Part shown: positions 15,312 through 24,131 of the stretch, piece after piece
Position numbering within the stretch: position 1 is the first letter of the stretch
Layout: each line of letters starts with the position of its first letter
From: DASRAJ01 sp035638255
GTDB lineage: Bacteria > Bacteroidota > Bacteroidia > Chitinophagales > UBA10324
Direction of reading: 5' to 3'
Assembly: GCA_035638255.1 (NCBI GenBank)
Contig: DASRAJ010000133.1
Location: 44,126 to 108,125 of the forward strand
DNA length: 64,000 nucleotides
Position numbers and translations under genes: made by a program
The notes under the pieces: model-generated
What the model was told of the DNA's origin: nothing
Database searches by the model: none
What the model saw: the letters and a program-made list of their open reading frames with translations, nothing else

Positions 15312-16988
15312 ATGAAAAACACAACATTCACTAAAAGAATAGGATCTTATGCTATAGTTCCTTCTGTAATCATTCTTGGGCTGTCTTTAATCGTAGCCAA
15401 GAGTTATGCACAAGCACCTCAATTGGTAAAAGATATAAATCCGGGAATAAATTCCTCCTCTTCCGGTTTCTATACCAACCTTAATGGCACACTTATTTTC
15501 ACTGCCGATAATGGTGCAAGCGGCACAGAGCTCTGGAAAAGCGATGGTACCACAACAGGGACAATCATGGTTAAGGATATTGTTCCTGGTCCCGGTAGTT
15601 CTTTTCCATCCAACTTAACAACCGTTGGTACCCTTGTGTTTTTTACTACCAATGATGGAATCAACGGTGTTGAACTATGGAAAACCGACGGTACTGATGC
15701 CGGAACAGAATTGGTGAAAGACATCAATGCCGGCAATGGAAGTTCTTCTCCCGTTTTTTTAGCCGGAGCAAATGGTGTTCTTTATTTTGCGGCAGATGAT
15801 GGTGATCACGGAAGTGAGCTTTGGCGAAGTGATGGAACGGATGCAGGCACCACGCTCGTGAAAGATATCACCACGGGGGGAGGTAATTCTTATCCTTCTT
15901 ATCTCACGGATGTAAGCGGTACGCTGTACTTCTGGGCTGATGACGGAATTCACGGATCAGAACTATGGAAAAGCGATGGAACGAATGCCGGAACAATTCT
16001 GGTAAAGGACATAAACCCTACCACCGGTTCTGACCCTCATGGCTTAACCAATGTAAATGGCACGCTCTTTTTTTCTGCCGATGATGGCACCAACGGCTAC
16101 GAACTCTGGAAGACTAACGGAACGAATGCGGGAACCGTGATGATAAAAAATATTAATTCCGGCACAGGTTCATCACCCGTAAAGCTGACTGTTGTAAACG
16201 GCACATTGTTTTTTGTAGCTGACGATGGCGTCAACGGCCTTGAGCTTTGGAAAAGTGACGGCACTCTTTCCGGAACCATATTGGTGAAAGATTTAAGTCC
16301 GGGAAGCACAGGATCAAATCCGGAAAATTTAGTTAGCGTGAATGGCACTCTTTTCTTCTCCGCATTTGATGGCTCTCCGAACTATGGCAAAGAGTTATAT
16401 AAAAGTGATGGAACAGCATCAGGTACCGTATTGGTGAAAGATATTTACCCGGGAGTTCCAGACTCTGATCCCAGCAAGCTCACAAATGCCGGCAACACCC
16501 TTTACCTCAGGGCCTATGACGGAGTTAATGGCGCGGAATTATGGAAAAGCGACGGCACAGATGGCGGAACGGTAATGGTGGAAGATATACGAGCCGGGAA
16601 TGCTTCGGCAATTCCCTCTAACTTACTATACATCAACAATTCGCTTTTCTTCAGTGCGAATGACGGCACCACCGGAGATGAATTATGGATGGTCCCAAAT
16701 GCCAGCATAGGGGTAGCAGATTTATCAATTCATCAGGAATTCAGCATTTACCCAAATCCCTTTGGTACCGCCGCCTTAATTGAATATTATCTTCCTCGTC
16801 GCAGTGACGTGACCATTCTTATCAGCGATGTCACAGGGCGGGTGATAAAAGAAATACGAAAAGGAATAGAGCCACAAGGCAAACATTTCGCAGAGATCAA
16901 TGGAGAGGAACTTGAAGCAGGTTATTATTTCTGTTCACTCATTACAGATGTCTTCGTAAGTACGAACCGCATGATAGCAGTAAGGTAA
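15312..16988 (+). CDS. T9SS-secreted ELWxxDGT-repeat protein
   Basis: 558 residues. A signal peptide occupies about the first 34 residues and ends near KSYAQAP. Eight full repeats of about 46-48 residues and one partial ninth follow (residues about 50-455), each with GTLFFxADDGxxGxELWKSDGTxAGTxLVKDI. This is the ELWxxDGT repeat, thought to form beta-propeller-like structures. The last about 85 residues are a type A sorting domain (FSIYPNPFGTAALIEYYL...LEAGYYFCSL). It should be secreted through T9SS. The ligand is unknown; adhesion or polymer binding is a guess. Confidence 0.93.
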   Translation: MKNTTFTKRIGSYAIVPSVIILGLSLIVAKSYAQAPQLVKDINPGINSSSSGFYTNLNGTLIFTADNGASGTELWKSDGTTTGTIMVKDIVPGPGSSFPSNLTTVGTLVFFTTNDGINGVELWKTDGTDAGTELVKDINAGNGSSSPVFLAGANGVLYFAADDGDHGSELWRSDGTDAGTTLVKDITTGGGNSYPSYLTDVSGTLYFWADDGIHGSELWKSDGTNAGTILVKDINPTTGSDPHGLTNVNGTLFFSADDGTNGYELWKTNGTNAGTVMIKNINSGTGSSPVKLTVVNGTLFFVADDGVNGLELWKSDGTLSGTILVKDLSPGSTGSNPENLVSVNGTLFFSAFDGSPNYGKELYKSDGTASGTVLVKDIYPGVPDSDPSKLTNAGNTLYLRAYDGVNGAELWKSDGTDGGTVMVEDIRAGNASAIPSNLLYINNSLFFSANDGTTGDELWMVPNASIGVADLSIHQEFSIYPNPFGTAALIEYYLPRRSDVTILISDVTGRVIKEIRKGIEPQGKHFAEINGEELEAGYYFCSLITDVFVSTNRMIAVR

Positions 16989-17024
16989 CTATGGCATAAA
17001 TAAGTCAAGGAATTTTCCACTTCT

Positions 17025-17543
17025 TCACGAATGCCTTTGAGTATGGAAAATCCTCTTTTGCCGGTTTGCCATTGCTGATTTTACTTTTTGGTTTTCCTTA
17101 TTCATGACGACATCTGCTCTATTCTCAAATTGGTGTTCAAAGGTTTTATGCTCCTCTATTATATTCGGAAGCATTTCATTCTGTACCGGAACCGGATGCA
17201 ACGCTTCTTCCGGTTTAATTACTTCAGGCATAGCCGCTTGTTGAGGAGCACTTTTTATTTCCTTATTAACAGGACTTGGTGTCTTTTTGCTTACGGGGCT
17301 TTTAGTTTTATTATTCGCTGTACTTATCACTTTCTTTCTTACCGGGCTTGTAGTTTTCTTATGAACCGAACTTACTCCCTTCCTTCTTGCCGGTCTTTTT
17401 GTTTTCTTCACTGCCGCAGCTTTTGTTTTCCTTTTAGCCACGCTCTTAATGACTTTTTTGACACTTCTGGTGGCCACCTTTTTAGTAACCCTCTTTAAAC
17501 TCTTCTTAACAGGTGTTTGGGATTTCTTTTTAGTGAGCGCCAT
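17025..17543 (-). CDS. Histone-H1-like lysine-rich protein
   Basis: 172 residues. The first about 100 are extremely basic and rich in Lys, Ala, Val, Thr and Ser, with recurring (S/T)PV-(R/K/S/N)-K motifs (TPVKKS, SPVRKK, SPVSKK, SPVNKE) that resemble the (S/T)PxK DNA-minor-groove motifs of histone H1 tails. The C-terminal about 70 residues are far less basic, contain Glu/His/Gln (IIEEHKTFEHQFENRADVV) and may be a separate interaction region. Low-complexity basic proteins like this are annotated as histone H1-like or AlgP-like DNA-binding proteins in many bacteria. DNA binding is inferred from composition only. Confidence 0.75.
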   Translation of the reverse strand: MALTKKKSQTPVKKSLKRVTKKVATRSVKKVIKSVAKRKTKAAAVKKTKRPARRKGVSSVHKKTTSPVRKKVISTANNKTKSPVSKKTPSPVNKEIKSAPQQAAMPEVIKPEEALHPVPVQNEMLPNIIEEHKTFEHQFENRADVVMNKENQKVKSAMANRQKRIFHTQRHS

Positions 17544-17858
17544 TGCTTTATGTTTTAAGTGATTAAAAATGTTATTTCATCTACTTAAATAAGTATGCCA
17601 GTAGTGTTGCCTGTGGAATAACAATCAAATGAGGAATTTGCTTCGCACAGAGGGAAGAGCTTTGCCCATAAAGCAAGAAGAACTTATGGTTTACTATCCT
17701 TATCATCGACCCTTATCATCGACAAACTCAAACACGTGCACTAGTTATCAGGCATGTAAAATAGTAAACTTAATGAGATAGATACCATGCTGAGGATTTT
17801 CATTTGTACGAGTACAACGCAAAAACAAATTGCTTACTGAAATTCGATTCCCCTTCTC
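17544..17858. other. Intergenic region with a 13-bp tandem repeat
   Basis: No gene seen. CCTTATCATCGAC occurs twice in tandem (17698-17710 and 17711-17723). Confidence 0.5.
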
Positions 17859-17866
17859 TATCTTTG
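17859..17866 (+). promoter_or_regulatory. -7 box (TATCTTTG) for the PEBP gene
   Basis: Exact TAnnTTTG match ending 17 nt before the ATG at 17884. Confidence 0.55.
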
Positions 17867-17883
17867 CATTTCGTTCTGTACAC

Positions 17884-18330
17884 ATGACTGCATCTTTAAA
17901 AATTGGGAGTGAAGGGTTTGCGAGTAACGGATTCATTCCTTCCAAATACACCTGTGAAGGTGATAACATCAATCCTACACTCATCATTAGCGGCTTACCA
18001 ATGGCTACAAAAACACTGGCGCTCATCGTGGAAGATCCCGATGCGGCCAAGGGCATTTTTGTTCATTGGGTAGTTTGGAATATTCCTCCCACGAATAAAA
18101 TCAGGGAGAATGTTATTCCGGGTGAGGAAGGACTGAATGATTTCAGGAAACATCATTATTCAGGACCGTGTCCGCCATCCGGAGTTCATCGTTACATCTT
18201 TAAAATTTGGGCACTCGATAATTTTCTTCACCTGGATGGTAATGCCACCAAGGCAGAGCTGGAAGTTGCCATGAGCAAACACATCATCGGCCATGGTGAA
18301 TTGGTGGGGCAGTACAAAAAGAAGAAGTGA
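17884..18330 (+). CDS. YbhB/YbcL-type phosphatidylethanolamine-binding protein (PEBP)
   Basis: 148 residues from the ATG at 17884; an in-frame ATG at 17830 lies upstream of the -7 box and is rejected. The family motifs are present: DPDAAKGIFVHWVVWNIPP at about residues 57-75 and GPCPPSGVHRYIFKIWALD at about 98-116. No signal peptide, so probably cytosolic. Bacterial members resemble eukaryotic Raf kinase inhibitor protein but their role is poorly defined. Confidence 0.93.
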   Translation: MTASLKIGSEGFASNGFIPSKYTCEGDNINPTLIISGLPMATKTLALIVEDPDAAKGIFVHWVVWNIPPTNKIRENVIPGEEGLNDFRKHHYSGPCPPSGVHRYIFKIWALDNFLHLDGNATKAELEVAMSKHIIGHGELVGQYKKKK

Positions 18331-18347
18331 CTTCTTCAGCTTTTTGT
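18313..18347. terminator. Bidirectional terminator hairpin
   Basis: GAAGAAGT-G-ACTTCTTC (18321-18337) is nested in outer arms ACAAAAAG and CTTTTTGT, giving A and T tracts on either side. It lies between the convergent PEBP gene and the small His/Cys protein gene and overlaps the end of the PEBP gene. Confidence 0.6.
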
Positions 18348-18541
18348 CATACAATTTTTTTCCTGCTTTCCGATTTCTTTTTCTTCTTGACGACTCTTTT
18401 TGACAAAAAAGTTTTTACTGATTCAGGCATTTCCCTGCAGCCGCAGTGCTTTGCATGTGAGATGTGCCATTGTGCCCGCTGCTCCAGGGTCGCGTGCTGA
18501 GGCATAGGATTCTTTTGATGCCACGCTTCATTGATCTTCAT
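18347..18541 (-). CDS. Small His/Cys-containing protein of unknown function
   Basis: 64 residues. The N-terminal part (EAWHQKNPMPQHATLEQR then WHISHAKHCGC) resembles a short conserved protein type I recall from many Bacteroidota genomes, here followed by a basic Lys-rich tail. The cluster H-x2-H-x3-HC-G-C could bind a metal, but this is inference. The start ATG at 18541 is the only sensible one. Function unknown. Confidence 0.65.
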   Translation of the reverse strand: MKINEAWHQKNPMPQHATLEQRAQWHISHAKHCGCREMPESVKTFLSKRVVKKKKKSESRKKIV

Positions 18542-18636
18542 TTGTGAAAAATAATTATTTCTTCCTTTGATTGATGTTTTTTTTGATTTCCATTCAATCG
18601 CATAACTTCACATGATCAAATTATTTTTTCTTCTTT

Positions 18637-18918
18637 ATGGAGGAAACTACCATCCTCGAAAAGCCTGCTGACACCGGCATTGATACTACTGACGGTGGTC
18701 GTGTTATTTTATTCAATGACGAAGTGCACAGCTTTGATGACGTTATTCTTCAGCTCATGAAAGCCATTCACTGCACATACGAACAGGGAGAAAAAATGGC
18801 ATGGATCGTTCACACCGAAGGCAAATGTGAAGTGTATCAGGGTGCCGTAGAGGAATGCTTACACGTTAGTGCTGTGCTTGAAGAAATTAAATTGAAAACG
18901 GCGATTGACTTTTTGTAG
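18637..18918 (+). CDS. clpS: ATP-dependent Clp protease adaptor ClpS
   Basis: 93 residues, the usual ClpS size. An unstructured N-terminal about 25 residues precede the core RVILFNDEVHSFDDVILQLMKAI, where the N-degron pocket segment normally reads NDD(x)F. The remainder (TYEQGEKMAWIVHTEGKCEVYQG...) is the conserved ClpS fold. ClpS delivers N-end-rule substrates to ClpAP/ClpCP. No clp gene is adjacent. The start at 18637 gives the expected N-terminal extension. Confidence 0.93.
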   Translation: MEETTILEKPADTGIDTTDGGRVILFNDEVHSFDDVILQLMKAIHCTYEQGEKMAWIVHTEGKCEVYQGAVEECLHVSAVLEEIKLKTAIDFL

Positions 18919-19223
18919 GAGCTATTCACGACTGCCCCACAACTTGCTTACCCCTTTCCCGCGGCCTAAAGAAGTTTCACGGTTCAAACTTCTCGTAGAG
19001 TCCTGCGGACCGGAGGAAAATTTTCCGCAGAGTATTACTCACAAAACCTAAGGTCGGGACTTTGAACATCAACTTTGTCCGCAGTACAGCAGGATTGAAT
19101 TTTTTTTAATCTTGTCCCGATCGATCGGGATGAAGAATTTGTCTATAACTTTCTTTGGAGAAGGAAGATGCAGTGTATTTTTACTGCTCACTCCGAAGGA
19201 GTCCTTCGGACAAACACCACAAC
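18919..19223. other. Intergenic region with palindromes upstream of M49 peptidase
   Basis: No gene seen. It contains a perfect 16-bp palindrome TCCCGATCGATCGGGA (19115-19130) and a short hairpin TCCGAAGGA-GT-CCTTCGGA (19192-19210) that ends 13 nt before the peptidase ATG. Confidence 0.55.
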
Positions 19224-21374
19224 ATGAAACTTTCTTCACCCGTTATTCTTTTCTTCGTAACCATCAGTTTTCCATTTCTTCAGGCACAAAATCCTCAAAG
19301 GACAATGACAGTGAATCAGAAAAAATTGGGAGGGCAAACTCAAAAAAATTTGAAGGGCGCGCAAGGTGGTGCCGATAGCTCTGAATTCAAATTTTTCTCA
19401 GAGCAGTTTGCTGATTTCAGAATCCTCCGCTACCAGGTCCCGGGTTTTGATCATCTTTCTCTCCAGCAAAAAAAACTTTGCTATTATCTCACAATGGCAG
19501 CGGCAAGTGGAAGAGATATTTTTTATGATCAGAATTACAAATACAATCTGATGGTTCGCAAAACGCTTGAAGCAATTTTGAGCAATAAGAAAACTGATCG
19601 CACGGGCGATGATTGGGCAAAGTTCCAGGTGTACACAAAACGGGTTTGGTTTTCGAATGGAATTCATCATGTGTATTCAAACAACAAAATGATTCCAGAA
19701 TGTTCGCAGCAATGGTTGGCTGCGCAAATTCATAATTGCGATTCATCGAAACTTCCTTTGCAGAAAGACCAAAACATTAACCAGTTCATTTTATTCATCA
19801 CACCCATCATCTTCGATCCGGGCGTGGCACCTAAGCGCGTGAACCTTGATTCGAAAGGTGACCTGGTGAAAACGAGTGCTTCAAATTTCTATGAGAACAT
19901 TTCGGAGCAAGAGGTGACAGACTATTACAAGAATCTTTCTTCAAAGCAGGAGAAGGATCCGCCGAGTTACGGTCTGAATTCAAAATTGATGAAGGATAAT
20001 GCCAATGGATCGGGAGGAAAGATCATAGAGAAAACATGGAAAGTGGGAGGGATGTATTCACCTGCGATTGAGCAAATCGTTTCGTGGTTGCAGAAAGCGG
20101 AAGACGTTGCAGAGAATGAGCATCAGAAGAAAGCAATTGGTTTCCTCATTCAATATTATCAAACAGGTGATTTGAAGAAGTTCGATGAGTACAATCTCGA
20201 GTGGATTAAGGACACGGCATCGGTAGTTGATTTTGTGAATGGCTTCATTGAAGTTTATCATGATCCGCTCGGTTATAAAGGTTCCTGGGAGGCGTATGTT
20301 TCCATCAAAGATTCAGCGGCAACAAAGCGCATTAAAACCATCGGCGATCAGGCGCAGTGGTTTGAGGATCATTCACCGATCATGGATCAGCATAAGAAAA
20401 AAAATGTGACGGGTATTTCGGCAAAAGTGATTGACGTTGTGTTTGAAGCGGGTGATATGGCGCCGCTTACTGCAATTGGCATCAACCTTCCGAATGCAGA
20501 CTGGATTCGGCAGATCGGCTCCAAGTCCGTTACCATTGACAACATTACGCACGCCTACAGTGAAGACGGGAAAACCAGCGGCGTGGTAGAGGAATTTTAT
20601 TACAACGATGAAATTAAGAATCGCCTCAAGCAATATGGATCACTCTCAGATAATCTTCACACCGATATGCACGAAGTGATTGGTCACGCATCGGGTAAAT
20701 TGAATGACGGCGTTGCATCGTTGAATGAAACACTAAAGAACTATGCGAACACACTTGAAGAAGCGCGTGCCGACCTCGTTGCATTGTATTACATCATTGA
20801 TCCGAAACTCGTTGAGATAGGAGTGATGCCAAACGTTGAAGTTGGCAAATCACAATACGATCGCTACATAGAAAATGGGCTGATGATTCAGCTCACGCGC
20901 CTTCCTGAAAATGAAAATCAATTGGAGGAGTCACACATGCGCAACCGCCAGATGATTGCAGCGTGGGTGTATGAGCACGGAAGAAAAGACAATGTAATTT
21001 CAAAAGTGGTGAGTCCCGATGGATCGGGAGGACAGACTTTTTTCGTGATCAATGATTATGACAAGTTGCGTATTTTATTTGGCCAGTTGCTTCGCGAAGT
21101 GCAGCGTATCAAATCAGAAGGTGACTACAAAGCCGGGAGTGAGTTAGTAGAAAACTACGGAGTAAAAGTTGATCCTCAATTGCATAAGGAAGTTCTTGAT
21201 CGCTATTCAAAACTCAACATCGCTCCGTATCGGGGCTTCATTCAGCCGCACTTAGAACCGGTGAAGGATGAAAGCGGAGAGATCACCGATGTGAAAATCA
21301 TATACCCGCAAAAGTTTACAGTGCAGATGATGAACTTCGGAAAGAAGTTTTCTTTTTTGCCGGTGCAGAATTGA
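19224..21374 (+). CDS. Dipeptidyl peptidase III-like zinc metallopeptidase (family M49), exported
   Basis: 716 residues from the ATG at 19224, chosen because a signal peptide follows (MKLSSPVILFFVTISFPFLQAQ); a start at 19155 would bury it. The zinc motif is HEVIGH at 483-488, matching the M49 HExxGH signature, with EEARAD at 512-517 in place of EECRAE. Length fits the DPP III family. The enzyme removes N-terminal dipeptides from oligopeptides. Most characterised DPP III enzymes are cytosolic; the signal peptide here suggests a periplasmic or surface enzyme, as seen in other Bacteroidota. The 5' leader carries a hairpin at 19192-19210. Confidence 0.92.
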   Translation: MKLSSPVILFFVTISFPFLQAQNPQRTMTVNQKKLGGQTQKNLKGAQGGADSSEFKFFSEQFADFRILRYQVPGFDHLSLQQKKLCYYLTMAAASGRDIFYDQNYKYNLMVRKTLEAILSNKKTDRTGDDWAKFQVYTKRVWFSNGIHHVYSNNKMIPECSQQWLAAQIHNCDSSKLPLQKDQNINQFILFITPIIFDPGVAPKRVNLDSKGDLVKTSASNFYENISEQEVTDYYKNLSSKQEKDPPSYGLNSKLMKDNANGSGGKIIEKTWKVGGMYSPAIEQIVSWLQKAEDVAENEHQKKAIGFLIQYYQTGDLKKFDEYNLEWIKDTASVVDFVNGFIEVYHDPLGYKGSWEAYVSIKDSAATKRIKTIGDQAQWFEDHSPIMDQHKKKNVTGISAKVIDVVFEAGDMAPLTAIGINLPNADWIRQIGSKSVTIDNITHAYSEDGKTSGVVEEFYYNDEIKNRLKQYGSLSDNLHTDMHEVIGHASGKLNDGVASLNETLKNYANTLEEARADLVALYYIIDPKLVEIGVMPNVEVGKSQYDRYIENGLMIQLTRLPENENQLEESHMRNRQMIAAWVYEHGRKDNVISKVVSPDGSGGQTFFVINDYDKLRILFGQLLREVQRIKSEGDYKAGSELVENYGVKVDPQLHKEVLDRYSKLNIAPYRGFIQPHLEPVKDESGEITDVKIIYPQKFTVQMMNFGKKFSFLPVQN

Positions 21375-21403
21375 CTATCCGGTGAACCGATAAAAATCCC
21401 GAT

Positions 21404-22183
21404 TTAATTTTCAGACACTCCGAAAAGATTATCTGCATGCGTTGTGACGTCATCAGACTTGATCTCATATTCTCCCGGAAATTTTTGCTGAAGTTTTTGA
21501 TGAAGGGCCTCAACGATGCTATTCACATCGGTGCTTGTAATACCTTCCTGCTGCAGTGCACTCATGGTATGATTTCCAATGGACCCATCAATGCTGCCAA
21601 TATCATGTCCCAGACGAATTAACGCGGATTGAATCAGCGCCTGTCTTTCTTTCCCCTTGAACTGATCAACACTCACCCCAATTGAAAGAATGGCACTTGC
21701 GGCCATGGCAGCATACGGTTTCATGTTGTTTCCTTTGCCAGCAGTGTAATAGTCATATACTATTCCGTGGCTGCCGCGACAATCAAAATGCCATGACTCG
21801 GAAACGCCGGGGGTCGGTGCTTTAATGATCGGGCTGAAACCATGCCGCTGTGCTATCTCCCAAAACTGTGCTAACGAGACATGTATCTTGTTTAAATCAA
21901 TGTCCATTGCCCGGCCGGCTTCGTGCAAACTTCCTCCGGGGGCAGGACTAAAAGCAGTTTTCTTATGGCTTACAAAATCATTGTGTGATTGCAGCTGCAT
22001 CAGGTAACTGCGGAACATGTCAGTCAACACGAGCTTTCCGCCTGCTGCTGCAACGTCAGATGCAATGGCGAACACGGCATTCTTTGTATCGGGTGTGCAC
22101 ATGGCCATGCGTGATGGAAGAAGTCCCGGATTGTCAGTCGGGTAGATGCTTGGGATTTGAATTTTAAGAAGGGGTGTTGGCAT
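21404..22183 (-). CDS. M15-type D-Ala-D-Ala carboxypeptidase-like protein with peptidoglycan-binding domain
   Basis: 259 residues. The M15 zinc-peptidase motifs are complete: SLHEAGRAMDID at about residues 85-96 (SxHxxGxAxD) and ESWHFD at about 128-133 (ExxWH). The C-terminal part includes QSALIRLGHDIGSIDGSIGN, which matches a PG_binding_1 repeat. The activity expected is cleavage of D-Ala-containing peptide crosslinks or termini in peptidoglycan. No signal peptide is visible at the N-terminus (MPTPLLKIQIPSIYPTDN), unusual for a housekeeping carboxypeptidase and more like a phage endolysin or a toxin effector. It is the last gene of a probable three-gene minus-strand cluster. Confidence 0.85.
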   Translation of the reverse strand: MPTPLLKIQIPSIYPTDNPGLLPSRMAMCTPDTKNAVFAIASDVAAAGGKLVLTDMFRSYLMQLQSHNDFVSHKKTAFSPAPGGSLHEAGRAMDIDLNKIHVSLAQFWEIAQRHGFSPIIKAPTPGVSESWHFDCRGSHGIVYDYYTAGKGNNMKPYAAMAASAILSIGVSVDQFKGKERQALIQSALIRLGHDIGSIDGSIGNHTMSALQQEGITSTDVNSIVEALHQKLQQKFPGEYEIKSDDVTTHADNLFGVSEN

Positions 22184-22276
22184 GGAGGCAAAGGTTTTAA
22201 GGTGAGAGAATGAAATTATTTTAAGAAATCAGGTTGCAATTTTAGTAATAAAAGAATAAATAGCGGGATTCAAAAT

Positions 22277-23434
22277 TCAATTGAACTTAAATTTCTCAGG
22301 CATGCTTAATAAAATGCGCAATCCAGAAACAATTTTATTCTGCCCCGAACTAAATTCACTTTCAATCCCTGCATTAAATTGAAACCAAATACCATCATAA
22401 GGATTGATTTCAACTCCTCCATTGGCCGTAAGATAGTTTTCATTAGCAAAGTCATCGTTCTTGTATTCGCCTTCTGCATATCCTTTAATTCTGTTTGAGC
22501 CTGCATAAAACCTGACACTTAAATTAAATAAATTGTAAAATTTATCGTCTGCGACATTGCGGCTATAACTATCATTTATTCCTAAAAGCAATTGACCAAT
22601 AGGACCGCTTTTAGAATTAATAGCCACAGATTGTGTGAGCCAAAAAGAATGTACATTAACAGAAGAGTTAGCCAGGAGAGAATCTGCTGCTGAAGCTGAA
22701 ACCGCATAAGCGACGTCGAGGCGGGTTGCATTCCAATGAGTTTGCTTATACTCAACTATTAATTGATCAATGGTTTGGTCGGTGGCTTGCTCTTTATCCG
22801 GAAGATTTTCCTGAAGATATCGAATAAATTCATCTGAATTCGGGTCAAATTGAAGCAGGGGAACATTTTTCTCTTTACGGAATTTGGTCTTTAATGAATC
22901 CACGGCACGATTGTATTCTTCCTCGAGTTTAAAGATTGCTTTAATGACATTCGGATCATTTCTAAAGTCCCCTTTATCAATTAATGTAAATCTTAGACCG
23001 CCTGCGAGTTTTGATGCTTGCGTCGTTGAGTCTTTTGTAGTTCCAACAGAGACTCTTGCTTTCACTAAAAAGCGAATCATGTTGATTCCTTTTTTGCGAT
23101 AATCTTCAAGAGTATAGTTTTTCATGAAAAGACCCGGAGCTATTTCAGCAGCGAATGATGGGGGGATTACTAATTTATTATTTTCATTTAAGAATTTTGA
23201 AAAAGCCAGCGCTATTGCTTTTGGGTTTGATGGTCTTAAAATAGTGCTTGGGTTATTGTCAAGAATATTAAAAGCAGGAATATCGGGTACAGCAAAGTTG
23301 AGATTGGTTTTAGACATTACTGCGAGTTTGCCTAAAGTCGCAATGGTTGCTGTATCGGGCTGTTTAAAAAGATCCTGCGCTTTGACTGAAACCGCTCCTA
23401 AAATATAAATCAGGAGTAAGAGTGTTTTTTTCAT
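22277..23434 (-). CDS. Secreted protein of unknown function, probable outer-membrane barrel
   Basis: 385 residues from the ATG at 23434; a GTG two codons upstream would overlap the preceding stop by 4 nt. Signal peptide MKKTLLLLIYILGAVSVKAQ. The N-terminal third is helical and charged. The last about 180 residues show alternating strands (LDVAYAVSASA, FYNLFNLSVRFYAGSNRIKGYAEGEY, VEINPYDGIWFQFNAGIESEF, SGLRILLSMPEKFKFN) that resemble a beta-barrel. No family is recognised. It follows the gene at 23437 with 2 nt between stop and start, so the two are co-transcribed. Confidence 0.75.
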   Translation of the reverse strand: MKKTLLLLIYILGAVSVKAQDLFKQPDTATIATLGKLAVMSKTNLNFAVPDIPAFNILDNNPSTILRPSNPKAIALAFSKFLNENNKLVIPPSFAAEIAPGLFMKNYTLEDYRKKGINMIRFLVKARVSVGTTKDSTTQASKLAGGLRFTLIDKGDFRNDPNVIKAIFKLEEEYNRAVDSLKTKFRKEKNVPLLQFDPNSDEFIRYLQENLPDKEQATDQTIDQLIVEYKQTHWNATRLDVAYAVSASAADSLLANSSVNVHSFWLTQSVAINSKSGPIGQLLLGINDSYSRNVADDKFYNLFNLSVRFYAGSNRIKGYAEGEYKNDDFANENYLTANGGVEINPYDGIWFQFNAGIESEFSSGQNKIVSGLRILLSMPEKFKFN

Positions 23435-23436
23435 GA

Positions 23437-23811
23437 TCACTTTTCATTTAGTTGCACAAAGAGCTGTGAAATTTTTGATTCATTTCCGATATCTCCCGAT
23501 TCAGTATCAGAATCTAACAGCTTGCCATCCTGATATACTTCTATTATGATTCCGTAATTGGTGGAATCTCCTACAGGCAATCCCCGAAAAGTGCTGAGCA
23601 AATCAATTATTTCACCCTTGTTTCCGGCCGGCAAAGTATATTCATCGTCCGCGGTGTTCATATTATTTCCGGTATGCTTTTCCAATTGGGTATTTTGATC
23701 CGCCGCCCATAGGGTATAAGTATAAGCAGCAGCAATAAGCCCATGAAACTTGAAGCAAACCTTTAAGGGCCCTCCTGATTTTGAATAAGTAATTGTCTTT
23801 ACTGGTACCAT
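23437..23811 (-). CDS. Cytosolic protein of unknown function
   Basis: 124 residues, no signal peptide, soluble and beta-rich by pattern (VKTITYSKSGGPLKVCFKFHGL..., YGIIIEVYQDGKLLDSDTESGD). It is first in a minus-strand cluster with the outer-membrane candidate and the M15 peptidase. No family recognised. The tight spacing to the next gene argues that it is real. Confidence 0.7.
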   Translation of the reverse strand: MVPVKTITYSKSGGPLKVCFKFHGLIAAAYTYTLWAADQNTQLEKHTGNNMNTADDEYTLPAGNKGEIIDLLSTFRGLPVGDSTNYGIIIEVYQDGKLLDSDTESGDIGNESKISQLFVQLNEK

Positions 23812-23985
23812 GGTTATTTGCTTTAACTTAGCGCCTACTCTATTACCCCTTTTCAGCTTCCGGGTTGCCTCTTGTTTGACCGGATTTTGGCTCTCTCCGT
23901 TTTATTGTTAATAAAAAAACGCTTGCAATATAGGACGATACTAACCAGTTGTATCAGAATTTTTTTGTTCGCTGTGCACACGAAA

Positions 23986-24027
23986 AAAGGTGATGAGCGT
24001 GGTGGCATTAGCCATCTCATCACCTTT
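23986..24027 (-). terminator. Strong Rho-independent terminator
   Basis: A perfect 12-bp stem (AAAGGTGATGAG at 23986-23997 with CTCATCACCTTT at 24016-24027). On the minus strand the stem is followed by T residues, so it ends the SprB-repeat gene. The rest of the 320-bp gap 23812-24131 shows nothing else. Confidence 0.75.
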
Positions 24028-24131
24028 CCTTAATATGACCTTGAACACAAATTAACATCGAACTGAAATCCGGTAGCGGCTCCTCGGATCGCTACTAAGT
24101 CCCATGCCTTTTATTGCCGAACTTTGATCAC

